Part shown: positions 48,151-60,257 of the stretch, one piece after another
How the letters are laid out: each line of letters begins with the position of its first letter
Position numbering within the stretch: the stretch's first letter is position 1
Assembly (NCBI GenBank): GCA_029204225.1
Contig: CM055097.1
Coordinates: 11,326,039-11,390,038 of the forward strand
Direction of reading: 5' to 3'
Length of the DNA: 64,000 bases
From: Diphasiastrum complanatum
Lineage: Eukaryota; Streptophyta; Lycopodiopsida; Lycopodiales; Lycopodiaceae
The notes under the pieces: model-generated
What the model was told of the DNA's origin: nothing
Database searches by the model: none
The model's input: the letters and a program-made list of their open reading frames with translations, nothing else
Program-made: the position numbers and the translations under genes

Positions 48151-48590
48151 CTTATAGTACCAAGAAATATATTTACCTTTGTGACAATAGCACACAAGCT
48201 ATTGGTGAAGGTACTGTCAGATTAAGCTTTGCAAATGATCAGTCTAAGCTACTTTTTAAAGTCCTATATATACCAAATTTATTTACAAATCTGCTCTCTG
48301 TTAGCAAAATCACAGATCTAGGACACAGAGTAGAATTCGAATGTGATCAGTGCAAAGTAGTTGATAGGACATGCAAGATCCTAGCACTCGAAAATAGGCA
48401 TGGATACTTGTATAAATTAAGTCATTGTTTTTTTGCCTCTAGTCAGACGCTCAGTGCTTCTATTCATACAAATAAAAGTTTACTTTGGCATTATAGACTT
48501 GGTCACTTGAATCATGTTGCTGTACAAAAAATGTCTAGACAATCTATTGTTCTTGATCTCGATTATCCTCCAATGAGGCTGGTCATGTGC
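48151..48590 (+). pseudogene. Inverted segment of the third copia (pre-integrase domain on the opposite strand)
   Basis: The plus strand reads STKKYIYLCDNSTQAIGEGT, VLYIPNLFTNLLSVSKITDL, HGYLYKLSH and LLWHYRLGHLNHVAVQKMS, the copia region between protease and integrase. Both flanks encode the neighbouring domains on the minus strand: protease FLDFGATQHM ends at 48590, and integrase ICQGC starts below 48150. The segment is therefore inverted in place, with a small loss of residues at the protease side. Confidence 0.88.
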
Positions 48591-49260
48591 TGAGTGGCTC
48601 CGAAATCCAGGAACCAAGAAGTGTCGCTAGATGCTCCTTGATGGTTGGTCATGAAGGCATCATGATCCACTTCTTGAATAGGATGTGAAGCTTCTGTAGC
48701 TGCATTTGCCACTTGACTTGACTGCCCCTAGCTGTTGTTCTTTGCTTGTAGTATTTGGCAGTCTTGAATTTCATGGTTGTTTTGCTTGCAGTATCTACAG
48801 AACAACTTTTTTTTTTGTTTGAGGATTCGATTATTCCTTGTGCTATGCTGATTTCTGGTCTGACTTTGATTGCTTCGGGCCTTTCTTCTTCTGGTGCTTA
48901 GTTGTGCTCTTGTTGGTGTATAAAGCATGAGAATCAATTGACGAACTTGATGTTTCATTCCTCCGCGTGTCTTCCTGCAACAACATAGTAATGACTCTTG
49001 AAAGAGTCAGTTCTAGATGTGTCGTGATGATCATCACCCAGCTGTCATATGAGCTTGGCAAGCTTGTAAGCAGTTGCATCACTGCATTTTGATCGTCTAT
49101 GATAGATCCAACAATGACCATTTGCCTTAGTAGGTTCTTGAATTAATTGATGTTATTCTGTAGGAAAACACCATTCGCCATCTTGAGGGAGCAAAATTTC
49201 TTCCTAAAATGTAGCTTGGAAGCTATATCTCGCACTTCGTATAGTGTGCATTTACACATG
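48591..49260 (-). pseudogene. Third copia: gag and protease start
   Basis: The gag C-terminal half reads YEVRDIASKLHFRKKFCSL, DDQNAVMQLLTSLPSSYDSW, then zinc knuckle CRYCKQNNHEIQDC (48755-48800) and protease SWFLDFGATQHM (48590-48640). The N-terminal part of gag and the 5' LTR are absent beyond about 49260. Confidence 0.88.
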
Positions 49261-52200
49261 TATGTGGTGGCTATGTTGAGCCCCAAACTCTAGCTCCTAA
49301 TTTATAGACAAACTTTGTGGATTTGGTGACTACCTCTATGACTCACCTAAATCCGACCAAGGTAGGCATGATTCCTGGAATAGGGGTTTGGATGGTAGGG
49401 GTGGACTTAATGATGGAAATCGTTAGTTCTCATATCTAAGCTGATCCATTATCATTTTGATCATGAGGACCTATTGTACTCACACCTTTTGGGATGCAAC
49501 TTTGAGAGCTAGTGACATCGTTTTCCAAGGCCGGATCATAATGAATTTAGGAGCAATTGCCAATCTAGCAATCTTGGCAAGATTGTAGTTAAAATCTAAG
49601 GCTAGTCTTTGATGATTTGATTATTATGCAAACTCCAATGCTTGAATAATTCTAGTGATTGATTAAAGAGTCAATATTCATAATATTTCACTTTACACAC
49701 ACACACACACATGTTTTGCAAAGCCAACTTATCTGGAAAAAAAATCATAAGATCATTAATACACAACAATATTAAATCTAGTTATATTTCTATCTCATAC
49801 AAAATACAAAAAATAATCTAAAAGAAAAGAAAGTTTGCAAGTTAATCCATATGTGACAAATGGTTTGAAATAAGATTTGCAATGTTTTACATTTGTAAGG
49901 TTTTTGTTTATTTATGTTTTTAATTTTTATACTATAAAGTTTTAAAAATCACTACAAAGTTTTAAAAATTTATTATTTGATGTTTTTAGGTACATTATTA
50001 AATCCATTATATGTATTTATTTGACATGTACATATTTCATAAGCACACTTTATATATCCATGACATTATCACATGTTGATAATTTTTATGATGTATAATA
50101 TTTGAACTATGTGTCATTCCATGTTCTAATAATATTTTTGTGATGTCTTTTGGTATTCCAATGCTTACATCAATGAAGTTATTTTTTCTTTGTCATGAAC
50201 CAAATTATATTCTGTGTAATGGTTTGAAAAAAAAAATTACTTGCACATGTCATATTCTAACAATAGTCATAAAATTCTATTTCGAAAAGCCAAATCTGTC
50301 TATGAATTAAGATAGATGGATGGTGAATTGATTTCAATACAATCTATTGGAATACAACATATAATATTTTTGTATAAAGCTAGCATATATTATAAAATGA
50401 TGATGACTAAAATAAAAATATATCAAATACATTCAAGAATGTCTTAGCATACTTAGAACATTAATAGATGTCATGGTAACATATATTGATAAGCTATACA
50501 AACAACATGTCAATAAGTTTGTTGATAAAAAAACTTTGCTATCAATAACTAATATTGAACTAGATAATTATTTGAATTTAAAAAACTGAAATATCATATA
50601 ATAGTAGAAGAATATTCAAACTTTGCAAGAATGTAAACTTTTTTGTATTCTAATTTGATTTGCATATCAAACGTCTACTAGAAAAATTATGATCAACTTT
50701 ATTTTTTCACCATTGCAACCGAACTTATATACAAGTGGTTTGTAGATGTACTTGTACGTAAACATTATTTGATCATGCAATATGACAATTCAACTATTAA
50801 AGACTATCATATTTTATTTTTTGTCTATCTTCACATGGCAAGTTTTACATATTGCTTAAGATAACTAATTAAGTTATTTTTTTGGTCATATATTATTGGC
50901 TATGATTGTAGGAAAACAAAAGTCTCATCCACCATTATCTAGAGATTGGTTGACATTGACTATAGGAATCTCTTATGGCATCGATTAGTCAAAAAACAAC
51001 AAATTGAATTGGTTTTTTATAGATTATTTTCTTAATAAAACAACATATGGAATCATACCTTCATCTAAGCTTTTACAACTTATTAAGATGCCTTCTTCCT
51101 CAAGAATTTATCTCCGTGCTTTATTTGATACCACAAGTAATAGGAAAAGTAAACAACTAGATATATATGATTCCTAGTATTGAGATATATATTCCCAAAA
51201 TACATGCATTGTGGCCACGATAATTTCTTTATTAAATATAAGGCTCCAGCCCTTGTTGAGGCACTAACCTATGAATTTCTTGATAGAAGCTTCTCAGGAA
51301 CTTATTACAGTTACAATCGTCAAGAAAGTTTTCGTTGTATCTTTGCGCAATGCTATTTTCCTAAAATAACTAGTTTTTTTAAAAAAAAACTGAACATTAT
51401 ACAATCAAAATAAAAAGGTCAAACACATGAAAATGTATGAGTGCCAAAGTATATATGGTCAAACAACATAATAAAAAGTATACACAATCATTTAAAATCT
51501 TTGACATCGTCATTTTTTTGTTATTGTAGTGTAAGCATTTGAAAGAAACAAAAACACATATATTGTAATGATAAGAAAAAAAAAGAATCATATTTGAAAT
51601 GTGTGCAACAACAAACACATGTGAAGACAATAAACATACATAAGTGAAGTTCAAAAAATAATAATTTACTTACATATATATTTCACATGGTAGCCATAAA
51701 TACATAATATAATATATATTATGAGCTAAAATATATCATCATTATCAGAATTAATACATATGCTATCCAAAGTGTTAGAGTGGACATTGAAAATAATTAC
51801 AAATATTTTTTCTCTTGAATTAATACACTTTAGACTAGTTTCATATTGATGACAATGAAACATCTTTTCAAGAATTTTGAGTAGATTTTGGTATCTATAG
51901 AAGTTAAAATCACATCTGTTCATGGTATTATAGAAGTTAAAATCACATCATGTTCATGGTATTGACTTGTAAGTAGATCACCATATTCTATTATGATATA
52001 TACAACTGTAATCTCACAACATTTTTATAATTTAACTTTGTATAACATGATTAAAGATGTTAGCTTCAATTTGCTATACATTTTTTTTGTGAAAAATCAT
52101 TGCTCAAGAATGTCATGTGCAATAAAAAAAACATGCAAAATCAATACTACGAGTCCTTTGAAGTTATAAAGTCTTTATGGGATTGTAATTTAATGTATAC

Positions 52201-53640
52201 AATGATATTATTAGTCAATACGGTAACTCACAAATTGTCCACTCACTATGTAGCAAAAGACAATTTTCTATTCAAATCCTTCAAGATTGTCTTCACTTGA
52301 TTAGTGTTTTTGTAGTGACTAGACTAATTTTTCATGATAAATCTCTTTTGTAAAGACTCTTTTTTTGAAAGGTCCTCCTTTATGATATCTTTTTTAATCG
52401 AATTAGTCCACTTATAGAATGTTTAATGATGACTTATTTGAAATCTCATTCTTTCATGAAATTTTCATGCAAGAAAAAAAATCTTTTTCATGAAATTTTT
52501 AACATTATCATTTTTTAATAATTCAATAGAATATATAGTTCGATTTGTAATCTATATATAAGCTTTTTGGAACTAAATATAGTTGATTTAGTTATTGATA
52601 TACTCATTAACAACTGAAATTTGGTGGAAGAGCGGTCTTTAGGATTTCAATGTATATCTTTCCTTGTATACATCACTTTTGAAAAAAAAAATAAAAGTAG
52701 TGGTGGGCATTGGATAGGAGGACCTAGCTTACAAACCACAACTACGAATATGGACAATTTTCCATGCATATTGCTACACACACAGGATGGGAATCAGATT
52801 TGGCCTGTCAAGGCTCGTGTGATAGTTTTTGTGCAATGGAGTGGCAATGTCCATGGGAACGATTGTGTGGCTCTGCCATGAGTGGTTGTGCCATGTTTTT
52901 TGTGACCAATCAATTTCTTGATCACACTTTGGAGGGAGGCATATGTTCATTCAAAAAACATTCTTAGCATCAAAGAAAAACAATGTACATTGAGAAAATA
53001 GTTTATTTTTCAATATACATCGACTGATAGCTTTAATAATGATCTTAATGAATGGCATGCCAATATTGGGGGCTGACAAATTGCGAGTAGATATTTACTA
53101 ATTTTCTTTTATTGAATTTTTAGATAGCCATGAACAATGAATAATAAAAGAAAAGAATACATTGCTAGTTTGAAAAAATCACATAAACCACACTCCCATT
53201 CATAGTAAGATTCTTAGAAAATGTCAATCAAAAACATATTGAACATGTGAAATAGACATATTAGATTTACCCCTCTCAAACTAATTATCCATCAAACAAT
53301 GTGTACCAAAAAGTGACTATGGAGGTTTGAACAACCAACTTTAGGATCTTCTAGGCCAAACCTTTTGAGGGAAAAAAATATATTAAAAAACAGATCTTGC
53401 AGGTTTAGAATGGGTTGGAGCATGAACATATTTTCATTTACATCCAACTCCTTGACATGCAAGTAAACAAAATACAAATGCTTGTAAGGTATGTATTTTT
53501 TTCAGCATGTTCCTAGAGAAATCTGCACATGTGCATGATGGCTCATTGACAATTGTGACTTAATAAGTTACACCTATTCTAATGAGATTGATTTACCATT
53601 CCACTATTTTCTGATGTCTCCTGGTTTCTACTCCCTGAGA
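49261..53640. other. AT-rich stretch without recognisable genes
   Basis: 4.4 kb of AT-rich DNA with only short open frames and no conserved motif found on either strand. A short (AC)n tract is at 49693-49712. A 36-bp sequence around TATAGAAGTTAAAATCACAT repeats at about 51896-51921 and 51930-51955. Confidence 0.5.
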
Positions 53641-53644
53641 AGTT

Positions 53645-53678
53645 CTTCTTACAACTGTTGAGTGACAGTTGTAGGAAG
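53645..53678. repeat. Short inverted repeat (14-bp arms, 6-base loop)
   Basis: CTTCTTACAACTGT and ACAGTTGTAGGAAG pair with one mismatch. Confidence 0.75.
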
Positions 53679-53838
53679 CACTTTGTAGGATTTCATTGCT
53701 TAAGTCAAGAAGTTGTTGAGTTGATGTTGATTCTCTGATTTCAATAGGGGTAGATTTAGTTTAATTCCCTATTCCTGTTTAGTTTAGTTTAGCAACAATC
53801 TGAAGTCTGTGAGCAATAATGAATCCATTTGAAACAAA

Positions 53839-53896
53839 ACTGTAGAACTGTAGAAAACGAGCTCCTAACTGTAGAACTGTAGAAAACGAGCTCCTG
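53839..53896. repeat. 29-bp unit duplicated in tandem
   Basis: ACTGTAGAACTGTAGAAAAC followed by GAGCTCCT. occurs at 53839 and 53868. Confidence 0.9.
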
Positions 53897-54159
53897 ACAG
53901 ATCCTATTTCTAAGATGAGCTACCATTGTTAAATAAGGTTCTGAATCAGGTCATTGTTGTGCCAGTGACAGGCGGGTATAACACTCTTATACTACAAAAT
54001 TAGATTCTGAGACTGAACTGTAGCTAAAACTGATTTGTAGTCTCATGAATCCCTATCATGCTGAACCTCTGTCAGTAGATAGAAGGAGAGTTGTCACTGA
54101 GTAGATTCTGACAGAGGACTAGAATCGTTGAGAAGTAGAACGAGTGAAGTTACATTACA

Positions 54160-54287
54160 GCAAACATTGAGAGAGTCGCTACTAACAGAGTTTGAATAGG
54201 CGCTGATAGATCAGTAGAGCCAGTCGCAAACATTGAGTAGTTGCTGCAGCAAACGTTGAAGTAGAACGCGAGAGAAAACGAAAAACA
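54160..54287 (+). repeat. 5' LTR (or its terminal part) of gypsy element 3
   Basis: GCAAACATTGAGAGAGTCGC ... GAGAAAACGAAAAACA matches 60689-60816 with about ten differences. It is followed by TTGGAGCCGGTTGC, a weak tRNA-Asp-like primer site. Whether the LTR extends further left cannot be told because the 3' copy stops here. Confidence 0.65.
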
Positions 54288-54776
54288 TTGGAGCCGGTTG
54301 CTTTTGACAATCTTCTTGGATTTTCATCCAGATTTCGTTTTTACAAGACAATTTTTCAATTCTACATCGCTTTTGGTTGCTTGTTTGTTGTCCTGCATTT
54401 CTCATTCTCCTAAGCACGTATTTTAGATTCTTGTTTGTTAGATCGTGATGGCTTCAAAACATCATTGGTGATCCTTCAGATCTATGCGAACTGTCCCCAG
54501 ACTTTTCGGAAACTCACCGCCCCACCGCTCTCCACCGCTACTCAATTCTTTTTTCGGAGGCGGACGAACTTACATCCATCATTTACACCCGACGAACAGA
54601 CTTCGGAATTGCATCCGCTCGAAAAGTTGCGTCCGTTGCCCAAAACTTTTTCACAAAATTTTCTGTCCGACGAATTTTTTCATCCGACGTTGCAGCCGCC
54701 AGTTGTATCTACGATTGTAACAAATCCTACACTGTCCTTCTCATTTCGCATCCGACACTGTCATTATAAATTTGCA

Positions 54777-54864
54777 GCACCCAACGGGGTTGGCTCAACT
54801 GGTTAGCTTGGCATCCAAAGTTTCTTTGGTCCCAGGTTCGAGCCTCCCCTTGGAAACCAAGAAG
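54777..54864 (+). mobile_element. tRNA-derived SINE with 15-bp target duplication
   Basis: Polymerase III boxes: A box TGGCTCAACTGG (54791-54802) and B box GGTTCGAGCCT (54835-54845) at normal spacing. Perfect direct repeats CATTATAAATTTGCA flank it (54762-54776 and 54865-54879). The 88-bp body is essentially the tRNA-like head, without an obvious A-rich tail. Base pairing is too poor for a functional tRNA. Confidence 0.8.
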
Positions 54865-54879
54865 CATTATAAATTTGCA

Positions 54880-55960
54880 TTCGACACTGTCCTTACAATT
54901 TTCCATTTTGACACTGTCCTAGAGTTGTATTTGACGAGCTCTTAGGTCTCAAGCCCACGATTTTGCATCATTTTTGTATTCCCCACCCACTTTTACATCC
55001 GCCATACACATTTTGCATCCGCCAACAATTCCATCTGATTCTTTTGGAATTTTTCAATTTTTACGAGTTTCTCGAATTTTTGAGAATTTTCGAGTTTTGG
55101 GATTTTCGGCTCTTTTGATATTTCATTTTCGCGAATTTTCATAGTTGTTCCATCATTTTCGGATTTGCAATTTCAGAATTTCCGGGATTTTTCGGATTTT
55201 TTCCGAGTCTATTCCCTTGAATTTTTTCCATAAAACTAGATCTGAGAATTTTATTCGACGAATTGCACAAAAAGACTTTCTTTGACGATTGCATCCGACG
55301 ACCTAAAAAGAACAAAAAAACTGTCGTTGTTTCAAAAAAAAATTGGACAGTAAAACAAAAAAATTGTCCTAAATTTTTTTGTCTCATTTTTCACGAATTT
55401 TTCATCATCTTTTCAAAAAAAATTAGAACTACAACTCGTCGGTTTTTGTCGCAAAAAAAAAAAATTAATGTCGCTGTGTTGTCGCAAAATTTTTCGCATT
55501 TGTTGCATTTTTCATTATGTTTCATGGTGATGTTTTCATTATTTTTCGTGATGTTTTCATTTTTTCATAATTTTTTGTAGTTTTCGCGCGTAATTTTTCG
55601 CATTTCTGTCGTCTTTTTCGCGAAATTTCTATCGCATTTTTTGCAAAATTTTTGTGGCTTTTCGCAAAAAAAAAAATTAGCACTATTGTCGCATTTTTCG
55701 CACTGAGAAGAACAAAAAAAAGTTTGTCGCTTTCTTTGTAGTTGTTCGTGTCACAAAACAATTGTTCCAACAAAAGTACAGCAAAACTTCTTTGACGCAT
55801 TTTTTCCCAAATTGTTTGATGTTTTTTGTCGTTTTTTTTTCAAAAAAAAAAAACCATTTGTCCTAAAAAAAAATTCGTCGCCAATTTTTATTAGCACTAT
55901 TATCGCTTTTATTCGCTTGATTTCACTGTTGTGTCGCAAAATTTTGTTTAGTATTTTGTG
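54880..55960. other. T-rich low-complexity leader of gypsy element 3
   Basis: Repeated TTTTTCGCATTT, GTCGCAAAA and TTTTCGAG words with long A and T runs. Open frames across it are low-complexity Lys/Phe strings and are not considered genes. Confidence 0.6.
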
Positions 55961-56480
55961 TCGCAAAATTGCCGATAAAGCACGGTTAGTTTATCAAATC
56001 GTTACTGACCCAAGGTGGACAGAAGATAGGATTAAAGCCTATGAAGATCTTAAACAAGCTTTAGTTACCGCACCCATTCTTCGCGTGCCCGATTATACTA
56101 AGGAGTTTCATGTGCATACGGACGCTAGTAAGTATGCTATTGGTGTTGTTTTAACGCAACCCGGAGAATATGGAAAGGATTTTCCAATCTGTTATTTGAG
56201 CCGTCAGCTTGTTCCAACTGAGGTTAACTATTTCACAATAGATCGAGAAGCACTAGCAATGGTCTATGCTGTTCAACAGTTTCAACATTATATGCTATTC
56301 TATACCGACCATCATGTCCTTCTTTACCTATTGAATAAACCTTGCAAAACTGGACGCATTGCATGATGGTTGTTGATTATTTTAGAATTCAACTTTCGAG
56401 TTGTTATTCGAAAGGGATCACAACATTTTCTGGCTGATCATCTTTCACTATTATCTAATACTGAAGCACCTGATGAGCAA
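55961..56480 (+). pseudogene. RT connection and RNase H of gypsy element 3
   Basis: RWTEDRIKAYEDLKQALVTA, ILRVPDYTKEFHVHTDASKY, LSRQLVPTEVNYFTIDREAL, FYTDHHVLLYLLNKPCKTGR, then a stop and VVIRKGSQHFLADHLS. The N-terminal RT is absent; the frame emerges directly from low-complexity DNA. RNase H removes the RNA template during reverse transcription. Confidence 0.88.
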
Positions 56481-57830
56481 TAAATGTTGAGTTGCTAGAT
56501 GCATGCCTATTTTATATAGATTCGACTCCTTTATGGGCAGATGATATCACTAGATATCTAGCCACTGGGGAGATCGATCCTCAGTTGACCAAACCGCAAA
56601 AAATCAAACTTATTATGAAATCCTTACCATATCCTCTTATTGCGGGACAACTATATAAGTTAGCTATTGATGGTATTACATGTCATTGTGCCCATGAGTT
56701 TGAAGTCCAACGGATTATTGCCTTGACACATGAGGGTATTAGAGGTGGACATTTCTCTTCTGATGCTACTGTTAGGGCAATTCTTTTGGCTAGATTTTGG
56801 TGGCCAACCCTTTTCAAAGGCACTTACGGTTATGTAAAAGTTTGTGACGTTTGCCAACGTGCAAAGATTACCAAAAAAGCTGATCACAATCTCCTTACTC
56901 CAATACTTTAAAGCGAAGCCTTTCACAAATGGGATATTTATTTTGTTGGACCTATTAGTCTAGCAACACGTGGCACGAAATCATGATATATCTTGATTGC
57001 CACCGATTATGCAACAAAGTGGATAGAGGCTAGAGCAACACGCAAAATCGACGCAAAGTCTGTAGTACGCTTCCTCTATGAAAACATCATCACTAGATTT
57101 GGTTGTCCAATAGAGCTTGTCAGTGATCGAGGTTCTCACTTCCTTAATGAAGTAATCAATAGTTTACTGACTCATTACTTCGTTATCCACCGAAAGAGTA
57201 ACCCGTACTATCCTAGATGCAATGGACTAGTTGAGTCTACAAATAAAATGATTTGTAAAATCTTAACCAAGATAGTAGAAACCAATCGATCAGACTGGGA
57301 AACAAAATTATTCTCTGCTATTTGGGCCTATCGTACAACGCCAAAGCGAGCCACAGATTGGAAAACACCTTTTGAGCTGGTATATGGCCAAGAGGTTGTT
57401 ATACCAGTTGAATTTTTGATTCCATCATTATGCGTCACTTTAGTTTTTGCCAAAGACTTGTGTGATGATAATGCTTATCAACAGCAAGTTCAAAATCAAC
57501 TTTTCACGTTGACAAAACTGTGTGAAACACGTCTTTTATCCTACCATGCACAGTTAGTCCACAAACGACGACAGAAGGTCTCGCATGATCGTCATGTCCG
57601 GACTAAGGATATTCACGATGGTGATAAAGTTTTACTTTACACATCTTCCAAAGTCCATCCAAGCAAATTGAAATTCCGTAGCCAAGGTCCTTATGTTGTG
57701 TAGAAGATTTTTACAAATGGTGTCGTGCAATTGGAGATGCTAGAAGGCATACCCCTTGACACATTAGTCAATGGTAGCCGTCTACGATGATACTATGAAG
57801 ACATCTTTACCATAGATCCTGTTTGAGGTG
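56481..57830 (+). pseudogene. Integrase of gypsy element 3
   Basis: The zinc domain (LTHEGIRGGHFSSDAT ... CDVCQRAKITKKADH, 56720-56890) is followed by the DDE core: Asp in FHKWDIYFVGPI, Asp in ELVSDRGSHFLN, and Glu in NGLVESTNKM. The C-terminal region KLKFRSQGPYVV is near 57670, then a TAG and continuation MLEGIPLDTLVNGSRL to 57826. Stops lie at about 56911, 56983 and 57701. The catalytic residues are preserved, unlike element 2. Confidence 0.9.
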
Positions 57831-57897
57831 CATTTTAGGATTTCTTCTCATTTTCTTCTATTTTTCTTTTCTTTCCTCATGTCTAATGATTAGACTT

Positions 57898-57970
57898 ATT
57901 TTTTACAATACCCTCTATTTGATACTTTTGTATTTTCCAAAAGTATCAAATAGAGGGTATTGTAAAAAAT
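57898..57970. repeat. Perfect 33-bp inverted repeat with 7-base loop
   Basis: Arms 57898-57930 (ATTTTTTACAATACCCTCTA...) and 57938-57970 are exact reverse complements; the loop is TATTTTC. It lies 70 bases after the integrase end and would form a strong RNA hairpin. Confidence 0.95.
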
Positions 57971-58490
57971 TTGGGTAGGAATTTTTTAAGCACGGGCTCG
58001 AAAGATAATTTTTGATCCTTTGTAATCTTTTCGATACTTTTTGTTTCTTTGTCCCTTGTAAATTTCTACATACTTTAAAATTTTTCAATACTCGACTCTA
58101 ATTTTTAAGAATTTTCCGAGATGAGATCGATTCAAAAAAATTTGTAGTTTTTCGAGACATCAAGATTTTTTTGAGTCATCTCAAATTTTTCAGATTTTTT
58201 CAAGTTTGAATCGACTCGAGAAAGTCAAGCTTTCTCTGAGTTCTCACAATTTTTCGAGTCTTTATCGATTCGAAAAAACCACAATTTTTTTCGAGTGACT
58301 CATAATTTTTCGATACTTTTCAAGTTTTCGAATCTTTGAATTTTTTTTAAAAATGTAGAATTTTGCAATCCATCATTTTTGTTCGAGTCATTTTTATTGA
58401 TTTTTCGATCTCTTATACATTTTTCAGTACAATGTTTTTTTTGAGTTTATCACTTTTTTTGTAGTTAAGAGATGCAGAGTTGCTGATAGT
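57971..58490. other. T-rich spacer between integrase and aORF (element 3)
   Basis: Contains multiple TTTTTCGAGT / ATTTTTCGA words similar in style to the element's leader. No coding. Confidence 0.55.
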
Positions 58491-60257
58491 TATGGAAGAG
58501 TTGTAGAGTGAAAGGGCCAAGAGATTGGAAGAGCAGAACCAGTTTTCAAATCAACTCCAGTCTCTCCGAGAGGTGCAAGACCATATCGAGCATCGGTTAA
58601 ATCTCATGACTCAGGAAAATAAGAGACTAACCAATGTGATGACAACAGTCAAGCTACCAATCAGGCCAGAAGATATCAGGAACAACGATAAAAATGGAAC
58701 AGTATATCTCTTTAATCCATAAACACAAAGCCTTGAAGAGTAACCATCAAGTTTTAGAAGACGAAAGCAACAAGAAGCTGTCAGCACTCAAAGAGAGCAT
58801 TGACAAGGTCCACGAGGAACTTCTCCTGTCAAAGCAACAAATGGACCTCTTGTGGAATATGACTTGTAGACTCGACGCAGGCATATTAGTGCAGAAAAAA
58901 GATGACCATAATGATGATGCTGGAGCTCCTAAGCAAAGCCGATCCATCAACCAACGAGGTGTTGGTTTTGGCATGCCATATCAAGGTTCCATAGTTGGCT
59001 CTCTCTGCAAACCTGCCATGGACTCCTCCACTTATACCCAGTTGCCCCACTCGCCTTCTTGTTTTTCTGAACCATTTTCATCCTACCAACCTTCAGCACT
59101 TCCATTCGCTTGTTCAACCATATCCACTTCTAACACCATACTCCCTACATCGTCTCTTAAAATTGAGGACCATTTTCTTAAATAGTTCATTTCACCAACA
59201 ACTCAGTATAGCCTCATAACTAACCCACTATCCTCCACTCGTAAACTGTTTTCGCCTCCATCACCACCTAATTTTAATTTTTCCAAATCAAGGTCCACTT
59301 GATGAGATTGTGCAGCCTACTATGGGACTTTCTTCATCTCCTCCAGAAGGAAAGAGTGACATCTTCACTGAATCAAAGTCCGAGGGTCCAACACCAAGTA
59401 TTCTTGATACGAAGAGTGCCATAGCCTTGGATGACTATTTGACAAAGCCCTCAAGGAAGCTGCCTGAGAAATCCATAGAAAAGGTCAAAAGATGATACGA
59501 CGATAAAAAATAATCTGACGAATTCCGAAAGACCTATAAGAAAGGAGAACGAGGAGGAGCAAATAAAGTAACTACAGAAGAATATCCAAAGCTCAGCAGC
59601 CTCGTAAACACCTTACGTCCACAACCCTCCCAAAGGATCGTGATGATGCTAAATAATGATGAGTAGCTTCAGGACTACCTAAGGGCACCAAGCTGGAAAA
59701 GGGTTGACCCCTACTATGCACCAATTAAGAGAAGAGACCCTTGGGAGAAAACAAAACCAGCTGAGTGACAGATCAATTGGTCTTTTATTCCAGGAATTGA
59801 CTCAAGCTCAAATGTGGTAAAGTATTTAGATGCGCTACTAAAGTTTGGTTATGCCTATAGAGGAAGTGCAAATATTGTAGTCCAAGAAAGTGCAGATTAT
59901 TGTTTATCCATAGCCTTTCTCATGGCATTGGAGTGCTACTGGGATAAGGGGCTACCACCCATAAAACTGGACGTAAATCAACCTTTGCAATCAGAAGGTG
60001 CACATCTAATGATGGCTAGACTTTATTTCCAAGCTGCATTTGCTTCCAGTTAGTACGTGCAGATGATCGAGAAGTGGTATGGAAATAAGTTCATACTTGG
60101 AATAAGGCTGTACCTAGGACCTATTCCGTTGGGCGCAAAGACAAGATTCATCACATTTGAAGCCATCAGGAAGAAGGTTGGCTACGAGAAATCTCTTGAT
60201 AGAAGAAAAGCTGAAAAGAGCAAGCAAGAGACTCTCGAATACGTAGTGCTATCCTGA
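58491..60257 (+). pseudogene. Accessory ORF (aORF) of gypsy element 3
   Basis: It starts near ATG 58491 (stop at codon 5). The N-terminal part is coiled coil: LEEQNQFSNQLQSLREVQDH, then after a frame change KLSALKESIDKVHEELLLSK. A Ser/Pro-rich linker follows (59030-59480). The conserved C-terminal region begins near 59670: YLRAPSWKRVDPYYAPIKRR, then NWSFIPGIDSSSNVVKYLDA, YWDKGLPPIKLDVNQPL, ARLYFQAAFASS, and a basic end IRKKVGYEKSLDRRKAEKSK to 60257. The same C-terminal blocks occur in the aORF of element 2. Function unknown; the coiled coil suggests multimerisation. Several stops show it is now broken. Confidence 0.7.

Noticed and set aside
49261-53640. A mitochondrial or plastid DNA insertion as source of the AT-rich region
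   Set aside because: No organellar gene or tRNA was recognisable on either strand.
54786-54860. A functional tRNA gene
   Set aside because: A and B boxes are good, but the acceptor and anticodon arms do not pair well, and exact flanking duplications show a SINE insertion.
55142-55966. Lys/Phe-rich open frames on both strands
   Set aside because: Produced by the T-rich low-complexity leader; no conserved motif.
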